This document shows, one piece after another, positions 41,816-54,118 of a stretch of DNA of 64,000 nucleotides. This DNA is from Argentina anserina (lineage: Eukaryota; Streptophyta; Magnoliopsida; Rosales; Rosaceae): positions 91,150-155,149 of the forward strand of contig NW_026089495.1 in assembly GCF_933775445.1 (NCBI RefSeq). Reading direction: 5' to 3'. The notes under the pieces are model-generated. The model was not told where the DNA came from. It saw only the letters and a list, made by a program, of their open reading frames with translations, and ran no database searches. Every line of letters begins with the position of its first letter. Positions within the stretch are counted from its first letter, which is position 1. The position numbers were made by a program, and so were the translations under genes.

Positions 41816-42487
41816 TCCGTTCAGAAAGATACTCAAACCAGAATTTAAAACATACACAATTAGAATAGTAAAGATACGCAAACGATGTAAAGATACTCAG
41901 TTTGAAAAAAACACACTCCCACACTTGCAAAACTCTCAAATTCAATAGAAACTCGCATCAGATAGCCGTTCAGAAAGATACTCAAACCAGAATTGAAAAG
42001 ATACACAATTGAAATAGTAAAGATACGCAAACGATGTAAAGATACTCAGTTTGAAAGAAACACAGTCCCACACTTGCAAAACTCTCAAATGCAATAGAAA
42101 CTCGCATCAGAAAGCCTTACAGAAAGATACTCAAACGAGAAATGAAAAGATACACAATTGGAATAGTAAAGATACGCAAACGATGTAAAGATACACAATT
42201 GGAATAGTAAAGATAAGCAAACGATGTAAAGATACTCAGTTTAAAAGAAACGCACTCCCACACTTGCAAAACTCTCAAATGCAATAGAAACTCGCATCAG
42301 AAAGCCTTACAGAAAGATACTCAAACGAGAAATGAAAAGATACACAATTGGAATAGTAAAGAAACGCAAACGATGTAAAGATACTCAGTTTGAAAGAAAC
42401 ACACTCCCACACTTGCAAAACTCTCAAATGCAATAGAAACTCGCATCAGAAAGCCTTACAGAAAGATACTCAAACGAGAAATGAAAA

Positions 42488-42610
42488 GATACACAATTGG
42501 AATAGTAAAGATACGCAAATGATGTAAAGATACACAATTGGAATAGTAAAGATACGCAAACGATGTAAAGATACACAATTGGAATAGTAAAGATACGCAA
42601 ACGATGTAAA
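42488..42610 (+). repeat. Three-copy 41-bp box array
   Basis: Boxes at 42,488, 42,529 and 42,570, all with ACACAATTGG. The first has ACGCAAATGATG and the other two ACGCAAACGATG. No counterpart at a regular offset was found. Confidence 0.88.
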
Positions 42611-44305
42611 GATACTCAGTTTGAAAGAAACACACTCCCACACTTGCAAAACTCTCAAATTCAAGAGAAACTCGCATCAAAAAGCGTTACAGAAAGATAC
42701 TCAAACGAGAAATGCAAAGATACACAATTGGAATAGTAAAGATACGGAAACGATGTAAAGATACTCAGTTTGAAAGAAACACACTCCCACACTTGCAAAA
42801 CTCTCAAATTCAATAGAAACTCGCCTCAGATAGCCGTTCAGAAAGATACTCAAACCAGAATTGAAAACATACACAATTGGAATAGTAAAGATACGCAAAC
42901 GATGTAAAGATACACAATTGGAATAGTAAACATACGCAAACGATGTAAAGATACTCAGTTTGAAAGAAACACAGTCCCACACTTGCAAAACTTTAAATGC
43001 AATAGAAACTCGCATCAGAAAGCCTTACAGAAAGATACTCAAACGAGAAATGAAAAGATACACAATTGGAATAGTAAAGATACGCAAACGATGTAAAGAT
43101 ACTCAGTTTGAAAGAAACACACTCCCACACTTGCAAAACTCTCAAATACAATAGAAACTCGCATCAGAAAGCCTTACAGAAAGATACTCAAACGAGAAAT
43201 GTAAAGATACACAATTGGAATAGTAAAGATACGCAAACGATGTAAAGATACTCAGTTTGAAAGAAACACACTCCCACACTTGCAAAACTCTCAAATTCAA
43301 TAGAAACTCGCATTAGAAAGCCTTACAGAAAGATACTCAAACCAGAATTGAAAACATACACAATTGGAATAGTAAAGATACGCAAACGATGTAAACATAC
43401 ACAATTGGAATAGTAAACATACGCAAACGATGTAAAGATACTCAGTTTGAAAGAAACACACTCCCACACTTGTAAAACTCTCAAATTCAATAGAAACTTG
43501 CATCAGAAATCCTTACAGAAAGATACTCAAACCAGAATTGAAAACATACACAATTGGAATAGTAAAGATACGCAAACGATGTAAACATACACAATTGGAA
43601 TAGTAAAGATACGTAAACGATGTAAAGATACTCAGTTTGAAAGAAACACACTCCCACACTTGCAAAACTCTCAAATTCAATAGAAACTTGCATCAGAAAT
43701 CCGTTCAGAAAGATACTCAAACCAGAATTGAAAACATACACAATTGGAATAGTAAAGATACGCAAACGATGTAAAGATACTCAGTTTGAAAGAAACACAC
43801 TCCCACACTTGCAAAACTCTCAAATTCAATAGAAACTTGCATCAGAAATCCGTTCAGAAAGATACTCAAACCAGAATTGAAAACATACACAATTGGAATA
43901 GTAATGATACGCAAACGATGTAAAGATACTCAGTTTGAAAGAAACACACTCCTACACTTGCAAAACTCTCAAATTCAATAGAAACTTGCATCAGAAATCC
44001 GTTCAGAAAGATACTCAAACCAGAATTGAAAACATACACAATTGGAATAGTAAAGATACGCAAACGATGTAAAGATACTCAGTTTGAAAGAAACACACTC
44101 CCACACTTGCAAAACTCTCAAATTCAATAGAAACTTGCATCAGAAATCCGTTCAGAAAGATACTCAAACCAGAATTGAAAACATACACAATTGGAATAGT
44201 AAAGATACGCAAACGATGTAAAGATACACAATTGGAATAGTAAAGATACGCAAACGATGTAAAGATACTCAGTTTGAAAGAAACACACTCCCATACTTGC
44301 AATAC

Positions 44306-44983
44306 TCTCAAATTCAATAGAAACTCGCATCAAAAAGCGTTACAGAAAGATACTCAAACGAGAAATGCAAAGATACACAATTGGAATAGTAAAGATACGC
44401 AAACGATTTAAAGATACTCAGTTTGAAAGAAACACACTCCCACACTTGCAAAACTCTCAAATTCAATAGAAACTCGCATCAGATAGCCGTTCAGAAAGAT
44501 ACTCAAACGAGAATTGAAAAGATACACAATTGGAATAGTAAAGATACGCAAACGATGTAAAGATACTTAGTTTGAAAGAAACACACTCCCACACTTGCAA
44601 AACTCTCAAATGCAATAGAAACTCGCATCAGAAAGCCTTACAGAAAGATACTCAAACGAGAAATGAAAAGATACACAATTGGAATAGTAAAGATACGCAA
44701 ACGATGTAAAGATACATAATTGGAATAGTAAAGATACGCAAACGATGTAAAGATACTCAGTTTGAAAGAAACACACTCCCACACTTGCAAAACTCTCAAA
44801 TTCAATAGAAACTTGCATCAGAAATCCGTTCAGAAAGATACTCAAACCAGAATTGAAAACATACACAATTGGAATAGTAAAGATACGCAAACGATGTAAA
44901 GATACACAATTGGAATAGTAAAGATACGCAAACGATGTAAAGATACTCAGTTTGAAAGAAACACACTCCCATACTTGCAATAC
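44306..44983 (+). repeat. Short forerunner of the 1,421-bp HOR (678 bp)
   Basis: Monomers of 149, 149, 190 and 190 bp from 44,306. It has ACTTAG near 44,566 but the full AAACACACTCCC, while all regular copies have ACTTAG plus a two-base deletion (AAACACTCCC). It also begins with the same CATACTTGCAATACTC / AAAAAGCGTTACAG monomer. Confidence 0.82.
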
Positions 44984-46404
44984 TCTCAAATTCAATAGAA
45001 ACTCGCATCAAAAAGCGTTACAGAAAGATACTCAAACGAGAAATGCAAAGATACACAATTGGAATAGTAAAGATACGCAAACGATGTAAAGATACTCAGT
45101 TTGAAAGAAACACACTCCCACACTTGCAAAACTCTCAAATTCAATAGAAACTCGCATCAGATAGCCGTTCAGAAAGATACTCAAACGAGAATTGAAAAGA
45201 TACACAATTGGAATAGTAAAGATACGCAAACGATGTAAAGATACTTAGTTTGAAAGAAACACTCCCACACTTGCAAAACTCTCAAATGCAATAGAAACTC
45301 GCATCAGAAAGCCTTACAGAAAGATACTCAAACGAGAAATGAAAAGATACACAATTGGAATAGTAAAGATACGCAAACGATGTAAAGATACATAATTGGA
45401 ATAGTAAAGATACGCAAACGATGTAAAGATACTCAGTTTGAAAGAAACACACTCCCACACTTGCAAAACTCTCAAATTCAATAGTAACTTGCATCAGAAA
45501 TCCGTTCAGAAAGATACTCAAACCAGAATTGAAAACATACACAATTGGAATAGTAATGATACGCAAACGATGTAAAGATACTCAGTTTGAAAGAAACACA
45601 CTCCCACACTTGCAAAACTCTCAAATTCAATAGAAACTTGCATCAGAAATCCGTTCAGAAAGATACTCAAACCAGAATTGAAAACATACACAATTGGAAT
45701 AGTAAAGATACGCAAACGATGTAAAGATACTCAGTTTGAAAGAAACACACTCCCACACTTGCAAAACTCTCAAATTCAATAGAAACTTGCATCAGAAATC
45801 CGTTCAGAAAGACACTCAAACCAGAATTGAAAACATACACAATTGGAATAGTAAAGATACGCAAACGATGTAAAGATACTCAGTATGAAAGAAACACACT
45901 CCCACACTTGCAAAACTCTCAAATTCAATAGAAACTTGCATCAGAAATCCGTTCAGAAAGATACTCAAACCAGAATTGAAAACATACACAATTGGAATAG
46001 TAATGATACGCAAACGATGTAAAAATACTCAGTTTGAAAGAAACACACTCCCACACTTGCAAAACTCTCAAATTCAATAGAAACTTGCATCAGAAATCCG
46101 TTCAGAAAGATACTCAAACCAGAATTGAAAACATACACAATTGGAATAGTAATGATACGCAAACGATGTAAAAATACTCAGTTTGAAAGAAACACACTCC
46201 CACACTTGCAAAACTCTCAAATACAATAGAAACTCGCATCAGAAAGCCTTGTAGAAAGATACTCAAACGAGAATTGAAAAGATACACAATTGGAATAGTA
46301 AAGATACGCAAACGATGTAAAGATACACAATTGGAATAGTAAAGATACGCAAACGATGTAAAGATACTCAGTTTGAAAGAAACACACTCCCATACTTGCA
46401 ATAC
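44984..46404 (+). repeat. 1,421-bp HOR, copy 1
   Basis: Starts at the CATACTTGCAATACTC/AAAAAGCGTTACAG monomer. It contains the ACTTAG/AAACACTCCC two-base-deleted monomer (start 45,240), an L unit with an ACATAATTGG second box, five S units including the CAGTATGAAAG one (near 45,891), and a closing L unit with CCTTGTAG. One private change is GACACTCAAACC near 45,811. Confidence 0.88.
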
Positions 46405-47825
46405 TCTCAAATTCAATAGAAACTCGCATCAAAAAGCGTTACAGAAAGATACTCAAACGAGAAATGCAAAGATACACAATTGGAATAGTAAAGATACGCA
46501 AACGATGTAAAGATACTCAGTTTGAAAGAAACACACTCCCACACTTGCAAAACTCTCAAATTCAATAGAAACTCGCATCAGATAGCCGTTCAGAAAGATA
46601 CTCAAACCAGAATTGAAAACATACACAATTGGAATAGTAAAGATACGCAAACGATGTAAAGATACTTAGTTTGAAAGAAACACTCCCACACTTGCAAAAC
46701 TCTCAAATGCAATAGAAACTCGCATCAGAAAGCCTTACAGAAAGATACTCAAACGAGAAATGAAAAGATACACAATTGGAATAGTAAAGATACGCAAACG
46801 ATGTAAAGATACATAATTGGAATAGTAAAGATACGCAAACGATGTAAAGATACTCAGTTTGAAAGAAACACACTCCCACACTTGCAAAACTCTCAAATTC
46901 AATAGAAACTTGCATCAGAAATCCGTTCAGAAAGATACTCAAACCAGAATTGAAAACATACACAATTGGAATAGTAATGATACGCAAACGATGTAAAGAT
47001 ACTCAGTTTGAAAGAAACACACTCCCACACTTGCAAAACTCTCAAATTCAATAGAAACTTGCATCAGAAATCCGTTCAGAAAGATACTCAAACCAGAATT
47101 GAAAACATACACAATTGGAATAGTAAAGATACGCAAACGATGTAAAGATACTCAGTTTGAAAGAAACACACTCCCACACTTGCAAAACTCTCAAATTCAA
47201 TAGAAACTTGCATCAGAAATCCGTTCAGAAAGATACTCAAACCAGAATTGAAAACATACACAATTGGAATAGTAAAGATACGCAAACGATGTAAAGATAC
47301 TCAGTATGAAAGAAACACACTCCCACACTTGCAAAACTCTCAAATTCAATAGAAACTTGCATCAGAAATCCGTTCAGAAAGATACTCAAACCAGAATTGA
47401 AAACATACACAATTGGAATAGTAATGATACGCAAACGATGTAAAAATACTCAGTTTGAAAGAAACACACTCCCACACTTGCAAAACTCTCAAATTCAATA
47501 GAAACTTGCATCAGAAATCCGTTCAGAAAGATACTCAAACCAGAATTGAAAACATACACAATTGGAATAGTAATGATACGCAAACGATGTAAAAATACTC
47601 AGTTTGAAAGAAACACACTCCCACACTTGCAAAACTCTCAAATACAATAGAAACTCGCATCAGAAAGCCTTGTAGAAAGATACTCAAACGAGAATTGAAA
47701 AGATACACAATTGGAATAGTAAAGATACGCAAACGATGTAAAGATACACAATTGGAATAGTAAAGATACGCAAACGATGTAAAGATACTCAGTTTGAAAG
47801 AAACACACTCCCATACTTGCAATAC
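46405..47825 (+). repeat. 1,421-bp HOR, copy 2 (reference copy)
   Basis: Monomer lengths measured between TCTCAA motifs are 149, 147, 190, 149, 149, 149, 149, 149 and 190 bp, summing to 1,421. The 147-bp unit (ruler interval 46,554-46,700) spans the ACTTAG start at 46,661, and CAGTATGAAAG lies near 47,312. Confidence 0.9.
47147..47295 (+). repeat. Representative short monomer (S, 149 bp)
   Basis: One full S unit in the GATACTCAG phase. Hand count gives A 67, T 31, C 31, G 20, so about 34% GC with a very strong excess of A over T on this strand. It divides into four modules that each begin with GATAC or CATAC: 85, 23, 22 and 19 bp. The last two form the 41-bp box that is duplicated in long monomers. 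Diagnostic positions used for typing are CAAATTCAATAG (others have ATGC, ATAC or TTAA here), CTTGCATC versus CTCGCATC, ATCCGTTCAG versus GCCTTACAG, and CCAGAATTG versus CGAGAAATG. This subtype dominates domain E. Confidence 0.95.
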
Positions 47826-48609
47826 TCTCAAATTCAATAGAAACTCGCATCAAAAAGCGTTACAGAAAGAGACTCAAACGAGAAATGAAAACATACACAA
47901 TTGGAATAGTAAAGATACGCAAACGATGTAAAGATACTCAGTTTGAAAGAAACACACTCCCACACTTGCAAAACTCTCAAATTCAATAGAAACTCGCATC
48001 AGATAGCCGTTCAGAAAGATACTCAAACGAGAATTGAAAAGATACACAATTGGAATAGTAAAGATACGCAAACGATGTAAAGATACTTAGTTTGAAAGAA
48101 ACACTCCCACACTTGCAAAACTCTCAAATGCAATAGAAACTCGCATCAGAAAGCCTTACAGAAAGATACTCAAACGAGAAATGAAAAGATACACAATTGG
48201 AATAGTAAAGATACGCAAACGATGTAAAGATACATAATTGGAATAGTAAAGATACGCAAACGATGTAAAGATACTCAGTTTGAAAGAAACACACTCCCAC
48301 ACTTGCAAAACTCTCAAATTCAATAGTAACTTGCATCAGAAATCCGTTCAGAAAGATACTCAAACCAGAATTGAAAACATACACAATTGGAATAGTAAAG
48401 ATACGCAAACGATGTAAAGATACTCAGTTTGAAAGAAACACACTCCCACACTTGCAAAACTCTCAAATACAATAGAAACTCGCATCAGAAAGCCTTGTAG
48501 AAAGATACTCAAACGAGAATTGAAAAGATACACAATTGGAATAGTAAAGATACGCAAACGATGTAAAGATACTCAGTTTGAAAGAAACACACTCCCACAC
48601 TTGCAAAAC
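47826..48609 (+). repeat. Shortened HOR copy (784 bp, five monomers)
   Basis: Lengths are 149, 147, 190, 149 and 149 bp. The middle S units with CAGTATGAAAG are absent, and the CCTTGTAG monomer is an S unit here, not L. It is followed by another CCTTGTAG S unit that opens the next copy. This fits an unequal exchange that removed several monomers. Confidence 0.87.
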
Positions 48610-50030
48610 TCTCAAATACAATAGAAACTCGCATCAGAAAGCCTTGTAGAAAGATACTCAAACGAGAATTGAAAAGATACACAATTGGAATAGTAAAGAT
48701 ACGCAAACGATGTAAAGATACTCAGTTTGAAAGAAACACACTCCCACACTTGCAAAACTCTCAAATTCAATAGAAACTCGCATCAGATAGCCGTTCAGAA
48801 AGATACTCAAACGAGAATTGAAAAGATACACAATTGGAATAGTAAAGATACGCAAACGATGTAAAGATACTTAGTTTGAAAGAAACACTCCCACACTTGC
48901 AAAACTCTCAAATGCAATAGAAACTCGCATCAGAAAGCCTTACAGAAAGATACTCAAACGAGAAATGAAAAGATACACAATTGGAATAGTAAAGATACGC
49001 AAACGATGTAAAGATACACAATTGGAATAGTAAAGATACGCAAACGATGTAAAGATACTCAGTTTGAAAGAAACACACTCCCACACTTGCAAAACTCTCA
49101 AATTCAATAGTAACTTGCATCAGAAATCCGTTCAGAAAGATACTCAAACCAGAATTGAAAACATACACAATTGGAATAGTAATGATACGCAAACGATGTA
49201 AAGATACTCAGTTTGAAAGAAACACACTCCCACACTTGCAAAACTCTCAAATTCAATAGAAACTCGCATCAGAAATCCGTTCAGAAAGATACTCAAACCA
49301 GAATTGAAAACATACACAATTGGAATAGTAAAGATACGCAAACGATGTAAAGATACTCAGTTTGAAAGAAACACACTCCCACACTTGCAAAACTCTCAAA
49401 TTCAATAGAAACTTGCATCAGAAATCCGTTCAGAAAGATACTCAAACCAGAATTGAAAACATACACAATTGGAATAGTAAAGATACGCAAACGATGTAAA
49501 GATACTCAGTATGAAAGAAACACACTCCCACACTTGCAAAACTCTCAAATTCAATAGAAACTTGCATCAGAAATCCATTCAGAAAGATACTCAAACCAGA
49601 ATTGAAAACATACACAATTGGAATAGTAATGATACGCAAACGATGTAAAAATACTCAGTTTGAAAGAAACACACTCCCACACTTGCAAAACTCTCAAATT
49701 CAATAGAAACTTGCATCAGAAATCCGTTCAGAAAGATACTCAAACCAGAATTGAAAACATACACAATTGGAATAGTAATGATACGCAAACGATGTAAAAA
49801 TACTCAGTTTGAAAGAAACACACTCCCACACTTGCAAAACTCTCAAATACAATAGAAACTCGCATCAGAAAGCCTTGTAGAAAGATACTCAAACGAGAAT
49901 TGAAAAGATACACAATTGGAATAGTAAAGATACGCAAACGATGTAAAGATACACAATTGGAATAGTAAAGATACGCAAACGATGTAAAGATACTCAGTTT
50001 GAAAGAAACACACTCCCATACTTGCAATAC
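48610..50030 (+). repeat. 1,421-bp HOR, copy 3
   Basis: Same order as the reference copy from its second monomer on, but opening with a CAAATACAATAG/CCTTGTAG S unit in place of the AAAAAGCG unit. The deleted monomer starts at 48,866 and CAGTATGAAAG lies near 49,509. The second box of its first L unit is ACACAATTGG, not ACATAATTGG. Confidence 0.87.
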
Positions 50031-51451
50031 TCTCAAATTCAATAGAAACTCGCATCAAAAAGCGTTACAGAAAGATACTCAAACGAGAAATGCAAAGATA
50101 CACAATTGGAATAGTAAAGATACGCAAACGATGTAAAGATACTCAGTTTGAAAGAAACACACTCCCACACTTGCAAAACTCTCAAATTCAATAGAAACTC
50201 GCATCAGATAGCCGTTCAGAAAGATACTCAAACGAGAATTGAAAAGATACACAATTGGAATAGTAAAGATACGCAAACGATGTAAAGATACTTAGTTTGA
50301 AAGAAACACTCCCACACTTGCAAAACTCTCAAATGCAATAGAAACTCGCATCAGAAAGCCTTACAGAAAGATACTCAAACGAGAAATGAAAAGATACACA
50401 ATTGGAATAGTAAAGATACGCAAACGATGTAAAGATACATAATTGGAATAGTAAAGATACGCAAACGATGTAAAGATACTCAGTTTGAAAGAAACACACT
50501 CCCACACTTGCAAAACTCTCAAATTCAATAGAAACTTGCATCAGAAATCCGTTCAGAAAGATACTCAAACCAGAATTGAAAACATACACAATTGGAATAG
50601 TAATGATACGCAAACGATGTAAAGATACTCAGTTTGAAAGAAACACACTCCCACACTTGCAAAACTCTCAAATTCAATAGAAACTCGCATCAGATAGCCG
50701 TTCAGAAAGATACTCAAACCAGAATTGAAAACATACACAATTGGAATAGTAAAGATACGCAAACGATGTAAAGATACTCAGTTTGAAAGAAACACACTCC
50801 CACACTTGCAAAACTCTCAAATTCAATAGAAACTTGCATCAGAAATCCGTTCAGAAAGATACTCAAACCAGAATTGAAAACATACACAATTGGAATAGTA
50901 AAGATACGCAAACGATGTAAAGATACTCAGTATGAAAGAAACACACTCCCACACTTGCAAAACTCTCAAATTCAATAGAAACTTGCATCAGAAATCCGTT
51001 CAGAAAGATACTCAAACCAGAATTGAAAACATACACAATTGGAATAGTAATGATACGCAAACGATGTAAAAATACTCAGTTTGAAAGAAACACACTCCCA
51101 CACTTGCAAAACTCTCAAATTCAATAGAAACTTGCATCAGAAATCCGTTCAGAAAGATACTCAAACCAGAATTGAAAACATACACAATTGGAATAGTAAA
51201 GATACGCAAACGATGTAAAGATACTCAGTTTGAAAGAAACACACTCCCACACTTGCAAAACTCTCAAATACAATAGAAACTCGCATCAGAAAGCCTTGTA
51301 GAAAGATACTCAAACGAGAATTGAAAAGATACACAATTGGAATAGTAAAGATACGCAAACGATGTAAAGATACACAATTGGAATAGTAAAGATACGCAAA
51401 CGATGTAAAGATACTCAGTTTGAAAGAAACACACTCCCACACTTGCAAAAC
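50031..51451 (+). repeat. 1,421-bp HOR, copy 4
   Basis: Begins with CATACTTGCAATACTC/AAAAAGCG at 50,031; the deleted monomer starts at 50,287. A following partial unit from 51,452 lacks both ACTTAG (it has ACTGAG near 51,711) and the two-base deletion, which marks the end of the regular HOR. Confidence 0.88.
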
Positions 51452-52317
51452 TCTCAAATTCAATAGAAACTCGCATCAAAAAGCGTTACAGAAAGATACT
51501 CAAACGAGAAATGCAAAGATACACAATTGGAATAGTAAAGATACGCAAACGATGTAAAGATACTCAGTTTGAAAGAAACACACTCCCACACTTGCAAAAC
51601 TCTCAAATTCAATAGAAACTCGCATCAGATAGCCGTTCAGAAAGATACTCAAACGAGAATTGAAAAGATACACAATTGGAATAGTAAAGATACGCAAACG
51701 ATGTAAAGATACTGAGTTTGAAAGAAACACACTCCCACACTTGCAAAACTCTCAAATGCAATAGAAACTCGCATCAGAAAGCCTTACAGAAAGATACTCA
51801 AACGAGAAATGAAAAGATACACAATTGGAATAGTAAAGATACGCAAACGATGTAAAGATACATAATTGGAATAGTAAAGATACGCAAACGATGTAAAGAT
51901 ACTCAGTTTGAAAGAAACACACTCCCACACTTGCAAAACTCTCAAATACAATAGAAACTCCCATCAGAAGCCTTACAGAAAGATACTCAAATGAGAAATG
52001 AAAAGATACACAATTGGAATAGTAAAGATACACAAACGATGTAAAGATACACAATTGGAATAGTAAAGATACGCAAACGATGTAAAGATACTCAGTTTGA
52101 AAGAAACACACTCCCACACTTGCAAAACTCTCAAATACAATAGAAACTCGCATCAGAAGCCTTACAGAAAGATACTCAAACGAGAAATGAAAAGATACAC
52201 AATTGGAATAGTAAAGATACGCAAACGATGTAAAGATACACAATTGGAATAGTAAAGATACGCAAACGATGTAAAGATACTCAGTTTGAAAGAAACACAC
52301 TCCCACACTTGCAATAC

Positions 52318-54118
52318 TCTCAAATTCAATAGAAACTCGCATCAAAAAGCGTTACAGAAAGATACTCAAACGAGAAATGCAAAGATACACAATTGGAATA
52401 GTAAAGATACGCAAACGATGTAAAGATACTCAGTTTGAAAGAAACACACTCCCACACTTGCAAAACTCTCAAATTCAATAGAAACTTGCATCAGAAATCC
52501 GTTCAGAAAGATACTCAAACCAGAATTGAAAACATACACAATTGGAATAGTAATGATACGCAAACGATGTAAAAATACTCAGTTTGAAAGAAACACACTC
52601 TCACACTTGCAAAACTCTCAAATACAATAGAAACTCGCATTAGAAAGCCTTGTAGAAAGATACTCAAACGAGAATTGAAAAGATACACAATTGGAATAGT
52701 AAAGATACGCAAACGATGTAAAGATACTCAGTTTGAAAGAAACACACTCCCACACTTGCAAAACTCTCAAATACAAAAGAAACTCCCATCAGAAGCCTTA
52801 CAGAAAGATACTCAAACGAGAAATGAAAAGATACACAATTGGAATAGTAAAGATACACAAACGATGTAAAGATACACAATTGGAATAGTAGAGATACGCA
52901 AACGATGTAAAGATACTCAGTTTGAAAGAAACACACTCCCACACTTGCAAAACTCTCAAATACAATAGAAACTCGCATCAGAAGCCTTACAGAAAGATAC
53001 TCAAACGAGAAATGAAAAGATACACAATTGGAATAGTAAAGATACGCAAACGATGTAAAGATACACAATTGGAATAGTAAAGATACGCAAACGATGTAAA
53101 GATACTCAGTTTGAAAGAAACACACTCCCACACTTGCAATACTCTCAAATTCAATAGAAACTCGCATCAAAAAGCGTTACAGAAAGATACTCAAACGAGA
53201 AATGCAAAGATACACAATTGGAATAGTAAAGATACGCAAACGATGTAAAGATACTCAGTTTGAAAGAAACACACTCCCACACTTGCAAAACTCTCAAATT
53301 CAATAGAAACTCGCATCAGATAGCCGTTCAGAAAGATACTCAAACGAGAATTGAAAAGATACACAATTGGAATAGTAAAGATACGCAAACGATGTAAAGA
53401 TACTCAGTTTGAAAGAAACACACTCCCACACTTGCAAAACTCTCAAATGCAATAGAAACTCGCATCAGAAAGCGTTACAGATAGATACTCAAACGAGAAA
53501 TGAAAAGATACACAATTGGAATAGTAAAGATACGCAAACGATGTAAAGATACATAATTGGAATAGTAAAGATACGCAAACGATGTAAAGATACTCAGTTT
53601 GAAAGAAACACACTCCCACACTTGCAAAACTCTCAAATTCAATAGAAACTTGCATCAGAAATCCGTTCAGAAAGATACTCAAACCAGAATTGAAAACATA
53701 CACAATTGGAATAGTAAAGATACGCAAACGATGTAAAGATACTCAGTTTGAAAGAAACACACTCCCACACTTGCAAAACTCTCAAATTCAATAGAAACTT
53801 GCATCAGAAATCCGTTCAGAAAGATACTCAAACCAGGATTGAAAAGATACACAATTGGAATAGTAAAGATACGCAAACGATGTAAAGATACTCAGTTTGA
53901 AAGAAACACACTCCCACACTTGCAAAACTCTCAAATGCAATAGAAACTCGCATCAGAAAGCCTTACAGAAAGATACTCAAACGAGAAATGAAAAGATACA
54001 CAATTGGAATAGTAAAGATACGCAAACGATGTAAAGATACATAATTGGAATAGTAAAGATACGCAAACGATGTAAAGATACTCAGTTTGAAAGAAACACA
54101 CTCCCACACTTGCAATAC
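52318..54118 (+). repeat. Eleven-monomer HOR, 1,801 bp
   Basis: Monomer lengths are 149, 149, 149, 189, 189, 149, 149, 190, 149, 149 and 190 bp, total 1,801. Landmarks at 52,366, 52,515, 52,664, 53,191 and 53,443 recur 1,801 bp later. The next copy from 54,119 follows the same order for eight monomers, then returns to the start unit at 55,432, skipping 149 + 149 + 190 bp. Confidence 0.88.

Larger units (their letters stand above)
32901..43150 (+). repeat. Satellite domain D (L-rich, ACGCCAACG and CACAGTCCC variants)
   Basis: This domain is rich in L units with ACGCCAACG in the second box, CACAGTCCCACAC, CTCACATTAGATAGCC and TAGTAAATATACG. It contains the 1,676-bp offset duplication, the 2,578-bp tandem duplication, the two six-box arrays and the only 130-bp monomer I noticed. 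From about 42,980 the CCAGAATTGAAAAC type of domain E increases, after one monomer with ACTTTAAATGC (one base lost near 42,990). Confidence 0.82.
43151..51751 (+). repeat. Satellite domain E (1,421-bp nine-monomer HOR)
   Basis: This domain is mostly S monomers of the TTCAATAGAAACTTGC / ATCCGTTCAG / CCAGAATTGAAAACATAC type, punctuated by L units at regular places. The most regular HOR of the window lies here, with period 1,421 bp. Near 43,300-44,300 the same S monomers occur without the HOR order, which may be the older or source arrangement. Confidence 0.88.
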
